From: an uncultured Acidovorax sp.
Lineage (GTDB): Bacteria > Pseudomonadota > Gammaproteobacteria > Burkholderiales > Burkholderiaceae_C
Direction: 5' to 3'
DNA: 64,000 bases
Assembly (NCBI GenBank): GCA_913774955.1
Contig: CAJYKV010000009.1
Location: 1 to 64,000 of the forward strand
Shown: positions 36,341-53,856 of the stretch, one piece after another
Layout: each line of letters starts with the position of its first letter
How positions within the stretch are numbered: the first letter of the stretch is position 1
Position numbers and translations under genes: made by a program
Notes under the pieces: model-generated
Databases searched by the model: none
What the model was told of the DNA's origin: nothing
What the model saw: the letters and a program-made list of their open reading frames with translations, nothing else

Positions 36341-37171
36341 GTGATTCCGCTGCTGGAGCCCCTGTTCCAGGGCGAACTCGCGCCTTTCGGAGAGCGCCTG
36401 CAGTGCAGCGGCCCGCCGCCCGCCGAGGCGCTGCCGGCGACCGCCCTGTGCGACGCCGGCACGCTCGCCGACCTGCTGCACCGCTACGGAAGCCGCGTGT
36501 GGCACCTGGGCGCGGGCGCACGGCGCGATCTGCGGCCACTGGCATCGACATGGACGCTGCGCTACCTGGCCGCGCTGGTGCCGCCGGTGGCCGCGGCCGC
36601 GAGCGTGCTGGGCCACGTGTTCCCCGTGGCGCTGCAGGATCTGTGGATACGTTTCGACGACCAGGGCCTGGTGCGGGACTTCCATCTGCGCGGCCTGGGA
36701 GAGGCCCGCCCCAAGGCCGGCACCGCGGAGCGCTACGCACCGCTGGTGATGGATCACTGCGCGCCGCTCTTCGCTGCGATGGAGCGCCACACGCGGCTGC
36801 CTGCCAAGGTGTCCTGGAGCAATGCCGCGAGGCATCTGGAAGCGGTGCTGGAGCAGGCGGCAGCGCTTGCCCCGCAGCAGCCGCGCATTGCGCACGACGC
36901 CGCGCAACTGCTCCATTCCCCGCACTGGGCATCGCAGCCGCCCCGCGCCAACCCGCTGTACCGCGCGCCACGCCACGTCCGCATCGCAAGCGCGGATGGG
37001 GGCTGGGGCGACGTGCCACTGCACCGCGAGTGCTGCCTCTACCACCTGCTGCCGGGCGACGGCTACTGCGGCCGCTGTCCGCTGGATCCGCGCCACCGGC
37101 CGGCCCCGCCGAAGCCTGAGGCCCCACCGCAGGCAGGCGCGGGCCTGCCGCGAGCCTCCGCGGCGCCTTGA
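36341..37171 (+). CDS. FhuF-like siderophore ferric-iron reductase
   Basis: Cytoplasmic [2Fe-2S] protein that reduces ferric siderophore to free the iron. It has 276 residues from GTG 36341. This start is preferred over ATG 36323 because GGAGG lies 7 bases before the GTG. The C-terminal cluster motif is CC-x10-C-x2-C (C231, C232, C243, C246), diagnostic of the FhuF family. The rest is the usual alpha-helical FhuF region with the WHLGAGARRDLRPLASTWTLRY segment near the N terminus. It begins the rightward group; the following formyltransferase starts 79 bases after its stop. Confidence 0.88.
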   Translation: MIPLLEPLFQGELAPFGERLQCSGPPPAEALPATALCDAGTLADLLHRYGSRVWHLGAGARRDLRPLASTWTLRYLAALVPPVAAAASVLGHVFPVALQDLWIRFDDQGLVRDFHLRGLGEARPKAGTAERYAPLVMDHCAPLFAAMERHTRLPAKVSWSNAARHLEAVLEQAAALAPQQPRIAHDAAQLLHSPHWASQPPRANPLYRAPRHVRIASADGGWGDVPLHRECCLYHLLPGDGYCGRCPLDPRHRPAPPKPEAPPQAGAGLPRASAAP

Positions 37172-37250
37172 CCGCGCGGTGCCCGGCTTTTCTTCCCGTT
37201 CGCGTTCCCTTTCTCCTGTTCCTGTTCCCCAACCCGCTCCATCCCAATCC

Positions 37251-38165
37251 ATGCCACAGGCCAAGCTCGTCTACATCCTGTCCCTGCGCAATGCCGCCGC
37301 CGACCGCGCGGGCCGGTCCATCGACTACCGGGGCGGCCAGCGCTACATGCGCTCCCCGCTCGAGTACCTGGCGCAGGCCCTGGACACCACGCCGCTGGGC
37401 GACGCCTATGCGCTGGAGGGCATCGTCTACGACGACGATCCGCAATCGCCGCGCGACCGGGCCGCGCTGCGCGACTACGGCTTTCGCCCCGAACCGGGCC
37501 GCCCGTGGCTCTTCCCCCCGGGCCTCACGGCGCAGGGCCGCCGGCTGGAGGACCTGCTGCATGCCGTGCCGTCGGAGTACCGCCGCCTGCCGCTCGGTGC
37601 GCCGCAGCGGCCCGCGGGCAAGCAGGCCTTCGAGGACGCGCTGCTGGCCCGATTGCGGGAACTGCGCGCCGACGTGGTGGTGCTCGACGGGCTGCTGGTG
37701 ATCCTGGATGCGCTGGTGCGGCCGGGGGCGCCGTTCCACCGCCGCATCGTCAACATCCACCCGGGCATCACGCGCACCGAGTCGCCCTACCGGCGCCGGG
37801 GCGCCTGCGCGACGCTGGACGCGCTGCACGGCGCGCGCGGCGAACGGGTGACGGACTGGCAGCGCATGGCCATCGAGCCCGCGCCCACCGTGTCGCACAC
37901 CGGTGCCTCGCTGCACTACGTGGACAACGGCATCGATTCGGGCGAGGTCATCTACGACGTGCTGGGCACCGCGATCGACCCCGGCGACACCATCCTGGAG
38001 CTGCGCTGGAACAACTTCCGCCAGAGCCTGTTTCCCGCGCTGCACCAGGGGCTGATGCTGCTGGCGCCGCACATCGCGCCCTTCGGCGCACCGCCCGGCG
38101 TATCCGCCCGCACACCCGCCGCTGCAGTGCCTGCGACGACCCAGGAGCTCTATGAAATTCGCTGA
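37251..38165 (+). CDS. N5-hydroxyornithine formyltransferase (PvdF-like)
   Basis: Transfers formyl from 10-formyl-tetrahydrofolate to N5-hydroxyornithine, giving a formyl-hydroxamate ligand. It has 304 residues. The formyltransferase catalytic triad is visible as N168 and H170 in NIHPG and D229 in NGIDSGEVI, with HYVDNGIDSG matching the family. The N-terminal region (YILSLRNAAADRAG) resembles PvdF. The start ATG has no Shine-Dalgarno sequence; the 79-base gap before it is a C/T-rich tract (about 37188-37250). Its end overlaps the acetyltransferase start by 14 bases. Confidence 0.85.
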   Translation: MPQAKLVYILSLRNAAADRAGRSIDYRGGQRYMRSPLEYLAQALDTTPLGDAYALEGIVYDDDPQSPRDRAALRDYGFRPEPGRPWLFPPGLTAQGRRLEDLLHAVPSEYRRLPLGAPQRPAGKQAFEDALLARLRELRADVVVLDGLLVILDALVRPGAPFHRRIVNIHPGITRTESPYRRRGACATLDALHGARGERVTDWQRMAIEPAPTVSHTGASLHYVDNGIDSGEVIYDVLGTAIDPGDTILELRWNNFRQSLFPALHQGLMLLAPHIAPFGAPPGVSARTPAAAVPATTQELYEIR

Positions 38166-39252
38166 CCCCCATGCCGAATCCGCCAGCGGCGCAGATGCGG
38201 ACGCCGCGACCCGCCCCTTCATCTCCTACGCGCAGGGCCGGCCGCACACGGTACATGTCGACAAGGGCACGTTCACCGTGCACGATGCCGCGCACGGCAC
38301 CCGCTCGGTCTGGCGGCTGGCCCCGGCGGACGGCGGGCATGCATTGGCGCTCGCCCAGCCCCCCGCCACGGCCGGCGACGGCAGCGCGGAGTCGGGCGCT
38401 ACGGCCCATGCGCTGGCCGCGCTCGACGCGGTGTTCGCGGCCCACCCGGAATCGCGCGACATCGCGTTCGCACCGCAGGGCGTGCCCCCGGAAACGGTGC
38501 AGGAGCTGGCGGCCCGCGGCGTGCTGCTGCCCCGCCAGGACGGCGGCTGGCGCGCCTGCAGCGACATGCTCTGGCAGCAGCCCGGGCTGTGGATGCCCGC
38601 GGTGCCGCCGGCCATGGCGCAGCGCTTCGCGCTCACGGACGGCAAGTACCACCCCGTGCGCCCTCCGAAGCCCACGGGCGTGCTCTACCGGCGCTTCGTG
38701 CCCTGGCTGGGGCGCACTTTCTCGTTCCGCGCGATCGACCGCGAGGCCGATCTGCCGCTGTTCCACCGCTGGATGAACGATCCCGACGTGGCCGTCATCT
38801 GGGAGGAACAGGGCGATCTGGCGCAGCACCGCGCCTACCTGGAGGCGATCGCGCGGGACCCGCACATGTATTCGATGATCGCGAGCCTGGACGGCGAGCC
38901 GTTCGCGTACTTCGAGATCTACTGGGCGCGCGAGAGCCGCATCGCGCCGTTCTACGACGTGCACGACTACGACCGCGGCTGGCATGTGCTGGTGGGCGAT
39001 CCCGCGTTCCGCGGCAAGGCCTTCGCCACGGCCTGGCTGACGGCGATCTCGCACTACATCTTCCTGTGCGACCCCCGCACGCAGCGCGCCATGGGCGAGC
39101 CGCGCATCGACCACCACCAGCAGATCCGCAACCTCGACAAATCCGGCTATGCCAAGGTCAAGGAATTCGATCTGCCGCACAAGCGCGCGCAGCTCGTGAT
39201 GCTGCTGCGCGAGCACTACTTCTACGACGGTCTGTGGATGCCCCGCTCATGA
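38152..39252 (+). CDS. GNAT N-acyltransferase of the IucB/hydroxyornithine type
   Basis: Acyltransferase of 366 residues in the family that acetylates N-hydroxylysine or N-hydroxyornithine in siderophore synthesis (Acetyltransf_8, IucB/AlcB-like). The N-terminal half (1-180) is an accessory region. The catalytic GNAT fold (about 190-355) has FHRWMNDPDVAVIWEE, the ARESRIAPFYDVHDYDRGWHVLVGD block and a C-terminal RAQLVMLLREHYF motif, all typical. Its presence next to a formyltransferase suggests two kinds of hydroxamate or two alternative products. It overlaps the formyltransferase by 14 bases and is followed by the receptor promoter. Confidence 0.85.
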   Translation: MKFADPHAESASGADADAATRPFISYAQGRPHTVHVDKGTFTVHDAAHGTRSVWRLAPADGGHALALAQPPATAGDGSAESGATAHALAALDAVFAAHPESRDIAFAPQGVPPETVQELAARGVLLPRQDGGWRACSDMLWQQPGLWMPAVPPAMAQRFALTDGKYHPVRPPKPTGVLYRRFVPWLGRTFSFRAIDREADLPLFHRWMNDPDVAVIWEEQGDLAQHRAYLEAIARDPHMYSMIASLDGEPFAYFEIYWARESRIAPFYDVHDYDRGWHVLVGDPAFRGKAFATAWLTAISHYIFLCDPRTQRAMGEPRIDHHQQIRNLDKSGYAKVKEFDLPHKRAQLVMLLREHYFYDGLWMPRS

Positions 39253-39280
39253 ACCGGCGCGCAATGGGATGCTTACGTAT

Positions 39281-39309
39281 TTGTTAATAAGAAACATTCT
39301 CATTACAAT
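39281..39309 (+). promoter_or_regulatory. Sigma70 promoter overlapped by a Fur-box-like operator
   Basis: TTGTTA (39281-39286) and TACAAT (39304-39309) are separated by exactly 17 bases in an unusually AT-rich 113-base gap. The spacer holds AATAAGAAACATTCTCATT (39286-39304), which in reverse reads AATGAGAATGTTTCTTATT, close to Fur boxes of the AATGAGAATNNTTCTCATT type. Fur with iron bound here would block the receptor promoter. This is the clearest iron-control signal in the window. Confidence 0.75.
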
Positions 39310-39366
39310 TCGAATTCGCACATTCCGCAGGTTTTTCCACATTCCATTCACAGAGGGGTTCTTTCC

Positions 39367-41574
39367 ATGCGCCATCCATCCGTCCCGTCCGCCGCGCGCC
39401 AGAGGCTGCTGCACACCGCCATCGCCACCGCGTTCGGAGCGTCCGCCGCCACGCTCTGCGGCACCGCTGCCTGGGCCCAGCAGGCCCCGTCGGCCCAGGC
39501 CACCCTGCCCCCGGTGACGGTGAAGGGGGAGACCGAGGAGAGCGGCACCGGCCGCGTCACCGGCTATATCGCCAAGCGCAGCGCCACCGGCAGCAAGACG
39601 GACACGCCGATCATCGAGACGCCGCAGTCGCTGTCCGTGGTGACGGCCGACCGCATCGAGGCGATGGGCGCGCTGACGCTGAAGGACGCGATCGCCTACA
39701 CGCCCGGCGTGGGCATCGCGCCCTACGGCGCGGACTCGCGCTACGACTGGATCACCGTGCGCGGCTTCGATGCCTACAGCCCGGGCTTCTATCTGGATGC
39801 GCTGCCGCTGCGCAACAGCGGCAATTTCGGGGTCTGGAAGACCGACAACTACGGCGCCGAGCGCATCGAAGTGCTGCGCGGCCCGGCGTCGGTGCTGTAT
39901 GGCCAGGGCAACCCGGGCGGCGTGGTGAACGTGGTGAGCAAGCGCCCCACCGCGGAGCCGGTGCGCGAGCTGCAGCTGCAGATCGGCAACCACCAGCGCC
40001 GGCAGGTCGCGGGCGATTTCTCGGGCCCGCTGAACGCCGACGGCAGCCTGCTCTACCGCCTGACGGGCGTGGTGCGCGACGCCGAGCTGCCCGCGGGCGG
40101 CATGCCGGACGACTACTACTACCTGGCGCCTTCGCTCACCTGGAAACCGAATGCCGACACGCGTTTCACGCTGCTGTCGCAGTTCAGCCGCACGCGGGCC
40201 GGGGCCTACACGCGCACGCAGCCGGCCTACGGATCGCTGCTGCCCACGGCCGCCGGCACGCGCCTGTCGCCCGACCTGTACCTGAGCGATCCTCAGTACA
40301 ACCGCTTCGACCACGAGCAGCAGACGATCGGCTACCAGTTCGAGCACCGCATCGACGGCACCTGGACGGTGCGGCAGAACCTGCGCGCGGCGCACCTGGA
40401 CCTGGACTACCGCCAGCTCAACCCGGGCACGTTCGTGACGCGCAACGCCGCCGATCCGCGCGATCCGGCCAACTTCCGCTGGCTGTCGCGCTCGCCGTTC
40501 GGCAGCAAGGAGAGCATCTCCTCGTTCACCGTCGACAACCAGGTGCAGGCCGAACTGCGCTCCGGCGACTGGCAGCACCAGATCGTGTTCGGCCTGGACT
40601 ACCAGCGCACGCGCGTGGACCAGGTGAGCCGCAGCGGCGGCACCGCCCCCGTGCTGGACACGGCCGCGCCGGTCTATGGCGGCGGCGGCATCGAGCTCGC
40701 CGCGCCTTACTTCGACGGCATCAGCACGCTCACGCAGACCGGCCTGTATGTGCAGGACCAGATCAAGTGGCGCGACCGCTGGGTGTTCAACCTGGGCGGC
40801 CGCTACGATGACTCGAAGGGCAAGCTGCGCGACCGCCCGAGCGGGATGAACTTCGACATCGACGACAGCAAGTTCACCGGCCGCGCCGGCGTGGTCTATC
40901 TGATGGATGGCGGCTGGGCGCCGTATGCGAGCTACACGCAGTCGTTCCTGCCCACCAACACCATCGACCCGGCCAGCGGCAAGCCCTTCGGCGCCGAGAC
41001 GGCACGGCAGTACGAGGCCGGCGTGCGCTGGCAGCCCGAAGGCCGCAAGCAGAGCTACAGCGCAGCGGTGTTCGACCTGCGCCGCCGGAACTACATCACC
41101 TACGACGCGGCCACCTTCCTGCCGCAGCAGCGCGGGGAGATCTCCGTGCGCGGCCTGGAGCTGGAGGCGAACGCCGAACTGCTGCCGCGCTTCAACCTCA
41201 CGGCCTCCTACGCCTACATGGACCGGGCGATCGTGACCGAGAGCGCGAACCCGGCGGAGATCGGCCGGCAGGCCTCCGCCGTGCCGCGCAACCGCCTCTC
41301 GCTGTGGGCCGATTACCGCTTCGCCAGCGGCATTCGCGTGGGCCTGGGCGCGCGTTACAGCGGCAGCACGCGCGGCGAGAACGAGGCCGCGCCAGCGCGC
41401 GTGCCCTCCACCACGTTCTACGACGCCATGGTGGGCTACGACTTCCAGCAATGGAGCCTGGCGCTCAACCTGCGCAACCTGACGGACAAGAACGCGCTCA
41501 CCAATTGCGGCGCGACGACGTGCTACTACGGCGCGCCGCGTTCGGTGATCGCCACCGCCACCTACCGGTTCTGA
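39367..41574 (+). CDS. TonB-dependent ferric-siderophore receptor
   Basis: Outer-membrane gated barrel that imports the ferric siderophore. It has 735 residues. A Sec signal peptide ends near WAQQ (35-39), followed by a TonB-box-like LPPVTVKG (47-54). The plug domain follows (IETPQSLSVVTADRI to about 200, with VLRGPASVLYGQGNPGGVVN), then the 22-strand barrel ending in a terminal Phe (ATATYRF). There is no N-terminal signalling domain, so it is not expected to work through an ECF sigma/anti-sigma pair; the Fur-type promoter upstream fits. GAGGGG lies about 9 bases before the ATG. Family: FpvA/FoxA-like siderophore receptors. Confidence 0.94.
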   Translation: MRHPSVPSAARQRLLHTAIATAFGASAATLCGTAAWAQQAPSAQATLPPVTVKGETEESGTGRVTGYIAKRSATGSKTDTPIIETPQSLSVVTADRIEAMGALTLKDAIAYTPGVGIAPYGADSRYDWITVRGFDAYSPGFYLDALPLRNSGNFGVWKTDNYGAERIEVLRGPASVLYGQGNPGGVVNVVSKRPTAEPVRELQLQIGNHQRRQVAGDFSGPLNADGSLLYRLTGVVRDAELPAGGMPDDYYYLAPSLTWKPNADTRFTLLSQFSRTRAGAYTRTQPAYGSLLPTAAGTRLSPDLYLSDPQYNRFDHEQQTIGYQFEHRIDGTWTVRQNLRAAHLDLDYRQLNPGTFVTRNAADPRDPANFRWLSRSPFGSKESISSFTVDNQVQAELRSGDWQHQIVFGLDYQRTRVDQVSRSGGTAPVLDTAAPVYGGGGIELAAPYFDGISTLTQTGLYVQDQIKWRDRWVFNLGGRYDDSKGKLRDRPSGMNFDIDDSKFTGRAGVVYLMDGGWAPYASYTQSFLPTNTIDPASGKPFGAETARQYEAGVRWQPEGRKQSYSAAVFDLRRRNYITYDAATFLPQQRGEISVRGLELEANAELLPRFNLTASYAYMDRAIVTESANPAEIGRQASAVPRNRLSLWADYRFASGIRVGLGARYSGSTRGENEAAPARVPSTTFYDAMVGYDFQQWSLALNLRNLTDKNALTNCGATTCYYGAPRSVIATATYRF

Positions 41575-41615
41575 CCGGCACGCCGGGCCTGCGGGGCCCG
41601 GCAGGTGTCTTTCCC

Positions 41616-41651
41616 AAAAACAAAGCCGGACACGTGGTGTCCGGCTTTTTT
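41616..41651. terminator. Bidirectional intrinsic terminator
   Basis: A 9-bp stem GCCGGACAC / GTGTCCGGC (41625-41633 and 41637-41645) has TTTTTT on the right and an A-rich run on the left. It can therefore stop both the rightward receptor transcript and the leftward NRPS transcript. It is the only gap between the two converging halves of the siderophore locus. Confidence 0.85.
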
Positions 41652-41686
41652 GCGTGCGGGGCGCCGGCAGGCCGTCCCGACGCGGA

Positions 41687-44600
41687 TCACAGAATGGCGG
41701 CCGGCTCCAGAGCGTCGAGCCGCGTGCGCAGGCGTTCGCAGAACTCCGGATGGCGGATCAGGGAGAGGTGGTCCGCGCCCGTGATCACGTCGTGGGCCAC
41801 CACGCGCGCATGGGCCCGCCAGTCGCGCAGCGCCGGGGTGCGGTGCAGCGAGGCCTGCGCCTGTACGACATGCACCGCCAGGTCCTGCACGCCGAAGTGC
41901 ATGCGCGCCTGCCGCATGCGGCTGTCCAGCGTCGCCCAGAGCTGCACTTCGCGCGAGGTGCCGGCCTCGCCGCCTTCGGTGAAATCGAGCGGGAAGGCCT
42001 CGGTGCCCTCCAGCATGCGCTCCGCCACCCAGGCCCGCTCCGCCGCCGACATGCGCGCGAGCAGCGCATCCCAGTGCGCACGCATCGCCGACCGCTCCAG
42101 CCACCGCGCCAGGGCCACGTCCGCACGCTCGCGTTCCTCGGGAGGCAGCACGCACGTGGGGGCCATCGGCTCGCCTTCGAACACGTCCACCATCGTGCAG
42201 TGCATGACCTGCACCGGGCCCTGGGGCCGGGTCCGCAATTGGCGCGCCACCTCCCAGGCGAGCTCCCCGCCGATGGACCAGCCCAGCAGCGCGCAGCGCC
42301 CGTCGGGCGCGTGCGCCGCGATGAAGTCCGCATAGCGCGTCGCCAGCGCCGGGATGTCGAAGCCCTGCCAGCGGTGGCGCGTATGGACGTGGCTCACGAA
42401 GCCGAACACCGGGCGGCTGCCGGCCAGCGCCTGCGCGAGCGGCACGAATTCGCGGGTGCCGACGAGCAGCCCCGGCAGGCAGAAGAGCGGCACGCCATCG
42501 CCCTCCAGCTGCAGGCAGACGGCATCGTGCGCGGCCGCTTCAGGCGGCACACGCAGCCGCTGCGCCATGTCGTGCAGGTCCGCGGACTGCATGAGGTCGG
42601 CCAGGCCGAAGCCGTCCGCATGGGGAAACGCCTTGCGGATGCGGGCCAGCAACTGCAGGCTGAGCAGCGAATCGCCACCCCGCTCGAAGAAGTTGTCCTG
42701 CCCGCCCACCGCAGGCACCTGCAGCACCTCCTGCCACAGGCCGGCCAGCGCGCGCGCCACCGGCTCGTCCGGCAGCGCCCGTGCGGCGGCAGCGGACGGC
42801 GCCTGCGGTGCCGGCAGGGCCTGCCGGTCGACCTTGCCGTTCGCGCTCAGGGGCAGCGCGTCCATCACCACCACCTCGCGCGGCACCATGTAGTCAGGCA
42901 GGGCCGCTTCCAGGCCGCGCCGCAGCGCCGCGGGCTCGACCGTGCAGCCTTCGCGCGGCACCAGGTAGGCCACCAGCCGCGCGCCCGCGCCGTGGCCGTG
43001 CGCCACCACCACGGCTTCGCGCACCGCCGGGTGGGCGCCGATCTGCGCCTCGATCTCGCCCAGCTCCATCCGCAGTCCGCGGATCTTCACCTGGTGGTCG
43101 ATGCGGCCCAGGTATTCGATGTGGCCCTGCGCGCTCCAGCGCACGAGATCGCCCGTGCGGTAGAGGCGCCCGCCGCGCCCGCCCTGCGGATCGGCCACGA
43201 AGCGCTCGGCCGTCAGCCCCGGGCGGTTCAGGTAGCCGCGGGCCAGGCTGATGCCGCCGATGTAGAGCTCGCCCGGCACGCCGATGGGCACGGGATGGAG
43301 CTGGGCATCGAGCACATGGGCCTGCGTGCCGCTCACCGGGTGGCCGATCGGCACGGCGCTGCGGCCGTCGTCGCGGCACGTCCACTGCGTGACGTGGATG
43401 GTGGTTTCGGTCGGTCCGTACAGGTTCTGTAGCGTCGCGCCCCGCAGCCGCCTCAACGCCTCGCGCTGCGTCTGCACGGGCATCGCCTCGCCGCCGCAGA
43501 TGATGTGGCGCAGCCCGGTGCGCTCCTCGATGCCGGGGTGCGCGAGGAAGGCCTGCAGCATCGACGGCACGAAGTTCAGCGTGGTCACCCCGTGGCGCTC
43601 GATCAGCTCGGCGATGCGCTCGGGATCGCGCTGGTCGCCGGGGCGGGCCACCACCAGCCGGGCACCGACGCTGAGCGGCCAGAACATCTCCCAGACCGAC
43701 ACGTCGAAGCCGAACGGCGCCTTGTGCAGCACCGCTTCGTGCGGCGCGAGCGCGTAGGTGCGCTGCATCCAGGCCATGCAGCTGGCGAGGGCCGCATGCC
43801 GGATGGCCGCGCCCTTGGGCCGGCCGGTGGAGCCGGAGGTGTAGATCACGTAGGCGAGGTTCTCGCCGTGCACGCGCACGGCGGGGTCGGTGGACGGCTC
43901 CGTGGAGAGATCGAGTGCGTCGAGGTCCACGGGGTGCACGCCGTCGGCGTCCGGCAGCAGGCCGCGCGTGGCGCCGTGCTCCAGCACCCAGCGCACGCCG
44001 CTGTCCTCCACCATGTAGGCCAGGCGCTGGGCCGGGTAGTCGGGATCGAGCGGCAGATAGGCGCCGCCCGCCTTCAGCACCGCGAGCCAGGCGACCACCA
44101 TGCCGATGCCGCGCTCCATGCAGATGCCCACGCGGGCATCCCGACACACGCCGAGCGCGCGCAGGCGGTGGGCGAGGCGGTTGGCGCGGGCATCGAGCGT
44201 TGCGTAGTCCAGCACTTCGGCATCGAACAGCAGGGCCACCGCGCCGGGCCGCTCGCGCGCCTGGCAGGCGATGGCGGCATGCACGGGCTCGTGGTGCGGC
44301 TCTTCGCAGGGGTTGGCGCTCCAGCGCTGCAGGGCTGCCGCGTCCTGCGCGCCGAGGATGGGCACGTCGCCCACGGCGCACTGCGGGTCTTCGGCCAACG
44401 CCCGCAGGATCGCCGCGTAGGCCTGCGCGAAGCGCGCCATGGTGTCCGGCAGGAAGCGGCCTTCGGGGACCACGAACTGAACGTGCAGGCCGCCGTCCGG
44501 CGCCTCGCGCGTGCCCAGCACCAGGTCGAACTGCGCCTCGGGCACGTCCAGCGGGTGTTCCTGGGCGACCAGGCCGGGCAGCCGGGAGATATCCACGGCG

Positions 44601-45822
44601 CGGGCCGGTGCGTGATCGAACATCGCCTGGAACAGTGGGTTCACACCGGCCGCGCGTTCCGGGCAGAGCGCTTCCACGAGCTGCTCGAAAGGCAGGTCCG
44701 GGCAGGCCTGCGCACCCAGCACGGATTCGCGGGCGGCCGCGAGCACGGCGGCGAGCGGCGCCCGGCCATCCACGCGGTTGCGCTGCACCTGGGTGTTCAC
44801 GCACAGCCCGATGACCCGGTCGATCTCCGGCCGATGGCGGTTGGCCACGGGCACACCGACACGGATGTCGCTCTCGCCGCTGAGGCGGTGCAGCAGCACC
44901 TGGAAGCCGGCGAGCAGCACGGTGAACAGCGTCGTGCCGGTGGCGTGGGCGCGATCCCGCAAGGGGCGCACCAGCTCTGCGGGCAGATGCGTGGCGTGGC
45001 GCGCCGCGGCCGCGCGCGCACCAGGGCGGCGCGGACGATCGGCGGGCAGCTCGAGCACGGGCGTGGTGCCGCCCAGCCGCTCGGTCCAATAGGCCAGTTG
45101 CCGGTCGCGCTCGCCCGCGTCCAGCCAGTGGCGCTGCCAGGTGGCGTAGTCGGCATAGGCCAGCGGAAGCGGCGCCAGCGGGTCCGGCTCGCCGCGCAGC
45201 CGGGCGCCGTACAGCGCCAGCAGGTCTTCCACGAAGAGGCGCATCGACCAGCCGTCGGAGACGATGTGGTGCATCGCCACCACCAGCAGATGGGTGGCAG
45301 GCCCCATGCGGATGAGGCCCACGCGCAGCAGCGGGCCGTGCTCCAGGTCGAAGGGCAGCGCGGTGATGCGCCGGACTTCGGCATCGGCCTGCTCCTGCGC
45401 GGATTCCGGCCCGCTGCCCGAAACGTCCGTGCGCAGGAACGCCCAGCCTCCCGGCGCTGCGGGCAGGATGCGCGGCACGCAGAGGCCGTCTTCCGTCGCC
45501 TGGAAGACGGTGCGCAGGGATTCGTGCCGCGCAAGCAGGCCATCGATGCTGCCCGCGAGCGCCGGCTCGTCCACCGTGCCCTCCAGCCGCAGCGCGCCCA
45601 TGATGTGGTAGGCCGCGCTGCCCCGGTCCATCTGCCAGAGGAACCACTGCCGCCACTGGGCGTGCGAAGCCATCGCCTTGGATCGATCCTGGAGCGGGAC
45701 GATCGGCAGGCGGGCGAAGTCCACGCCCTGGCCCTGCAGTGCCTGCAGGAAGATGCGCTGCTTGCCGGGCGGCAGTTGCGCGAATCGCTCCGCGATGCGG
45801 TGTTTGTCCAGGTCCATGGATG

Positions 45823-45826
<4 letters not shown>
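41687..45826 (-). CDS. Terminal NRPS: C-A-PCP-TE
   Basis: Last enzyme of the peptide assembly line, 1379 residues. The condensation domain (about 50-490) has an intact HHIVSDG near 184. The adenylation domain follows (YTSGSTG about 660, NGKVD about 995), then a carrier domain (GGDSL about 1048) and a thioesterase (about 1110-1379). The thioesterase nucleophile is in GWSIGG near 1181, with a likely catalytic His in GADHLSL. Specificity residues read by alignment to GrsA/EntF positions give D-V-W-N-I-G-L-I-H-K, closest to the threonine code DFWNIGMVHK. The ATG overlaps the upstream stop (ATGA). The TE should release the chain by hydrolysis or cyclisation. Confidence 0.93.
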
Positions 45827-53852
<8,026 letters not shown>

Positions 53853-53856
<4 letters not shown>

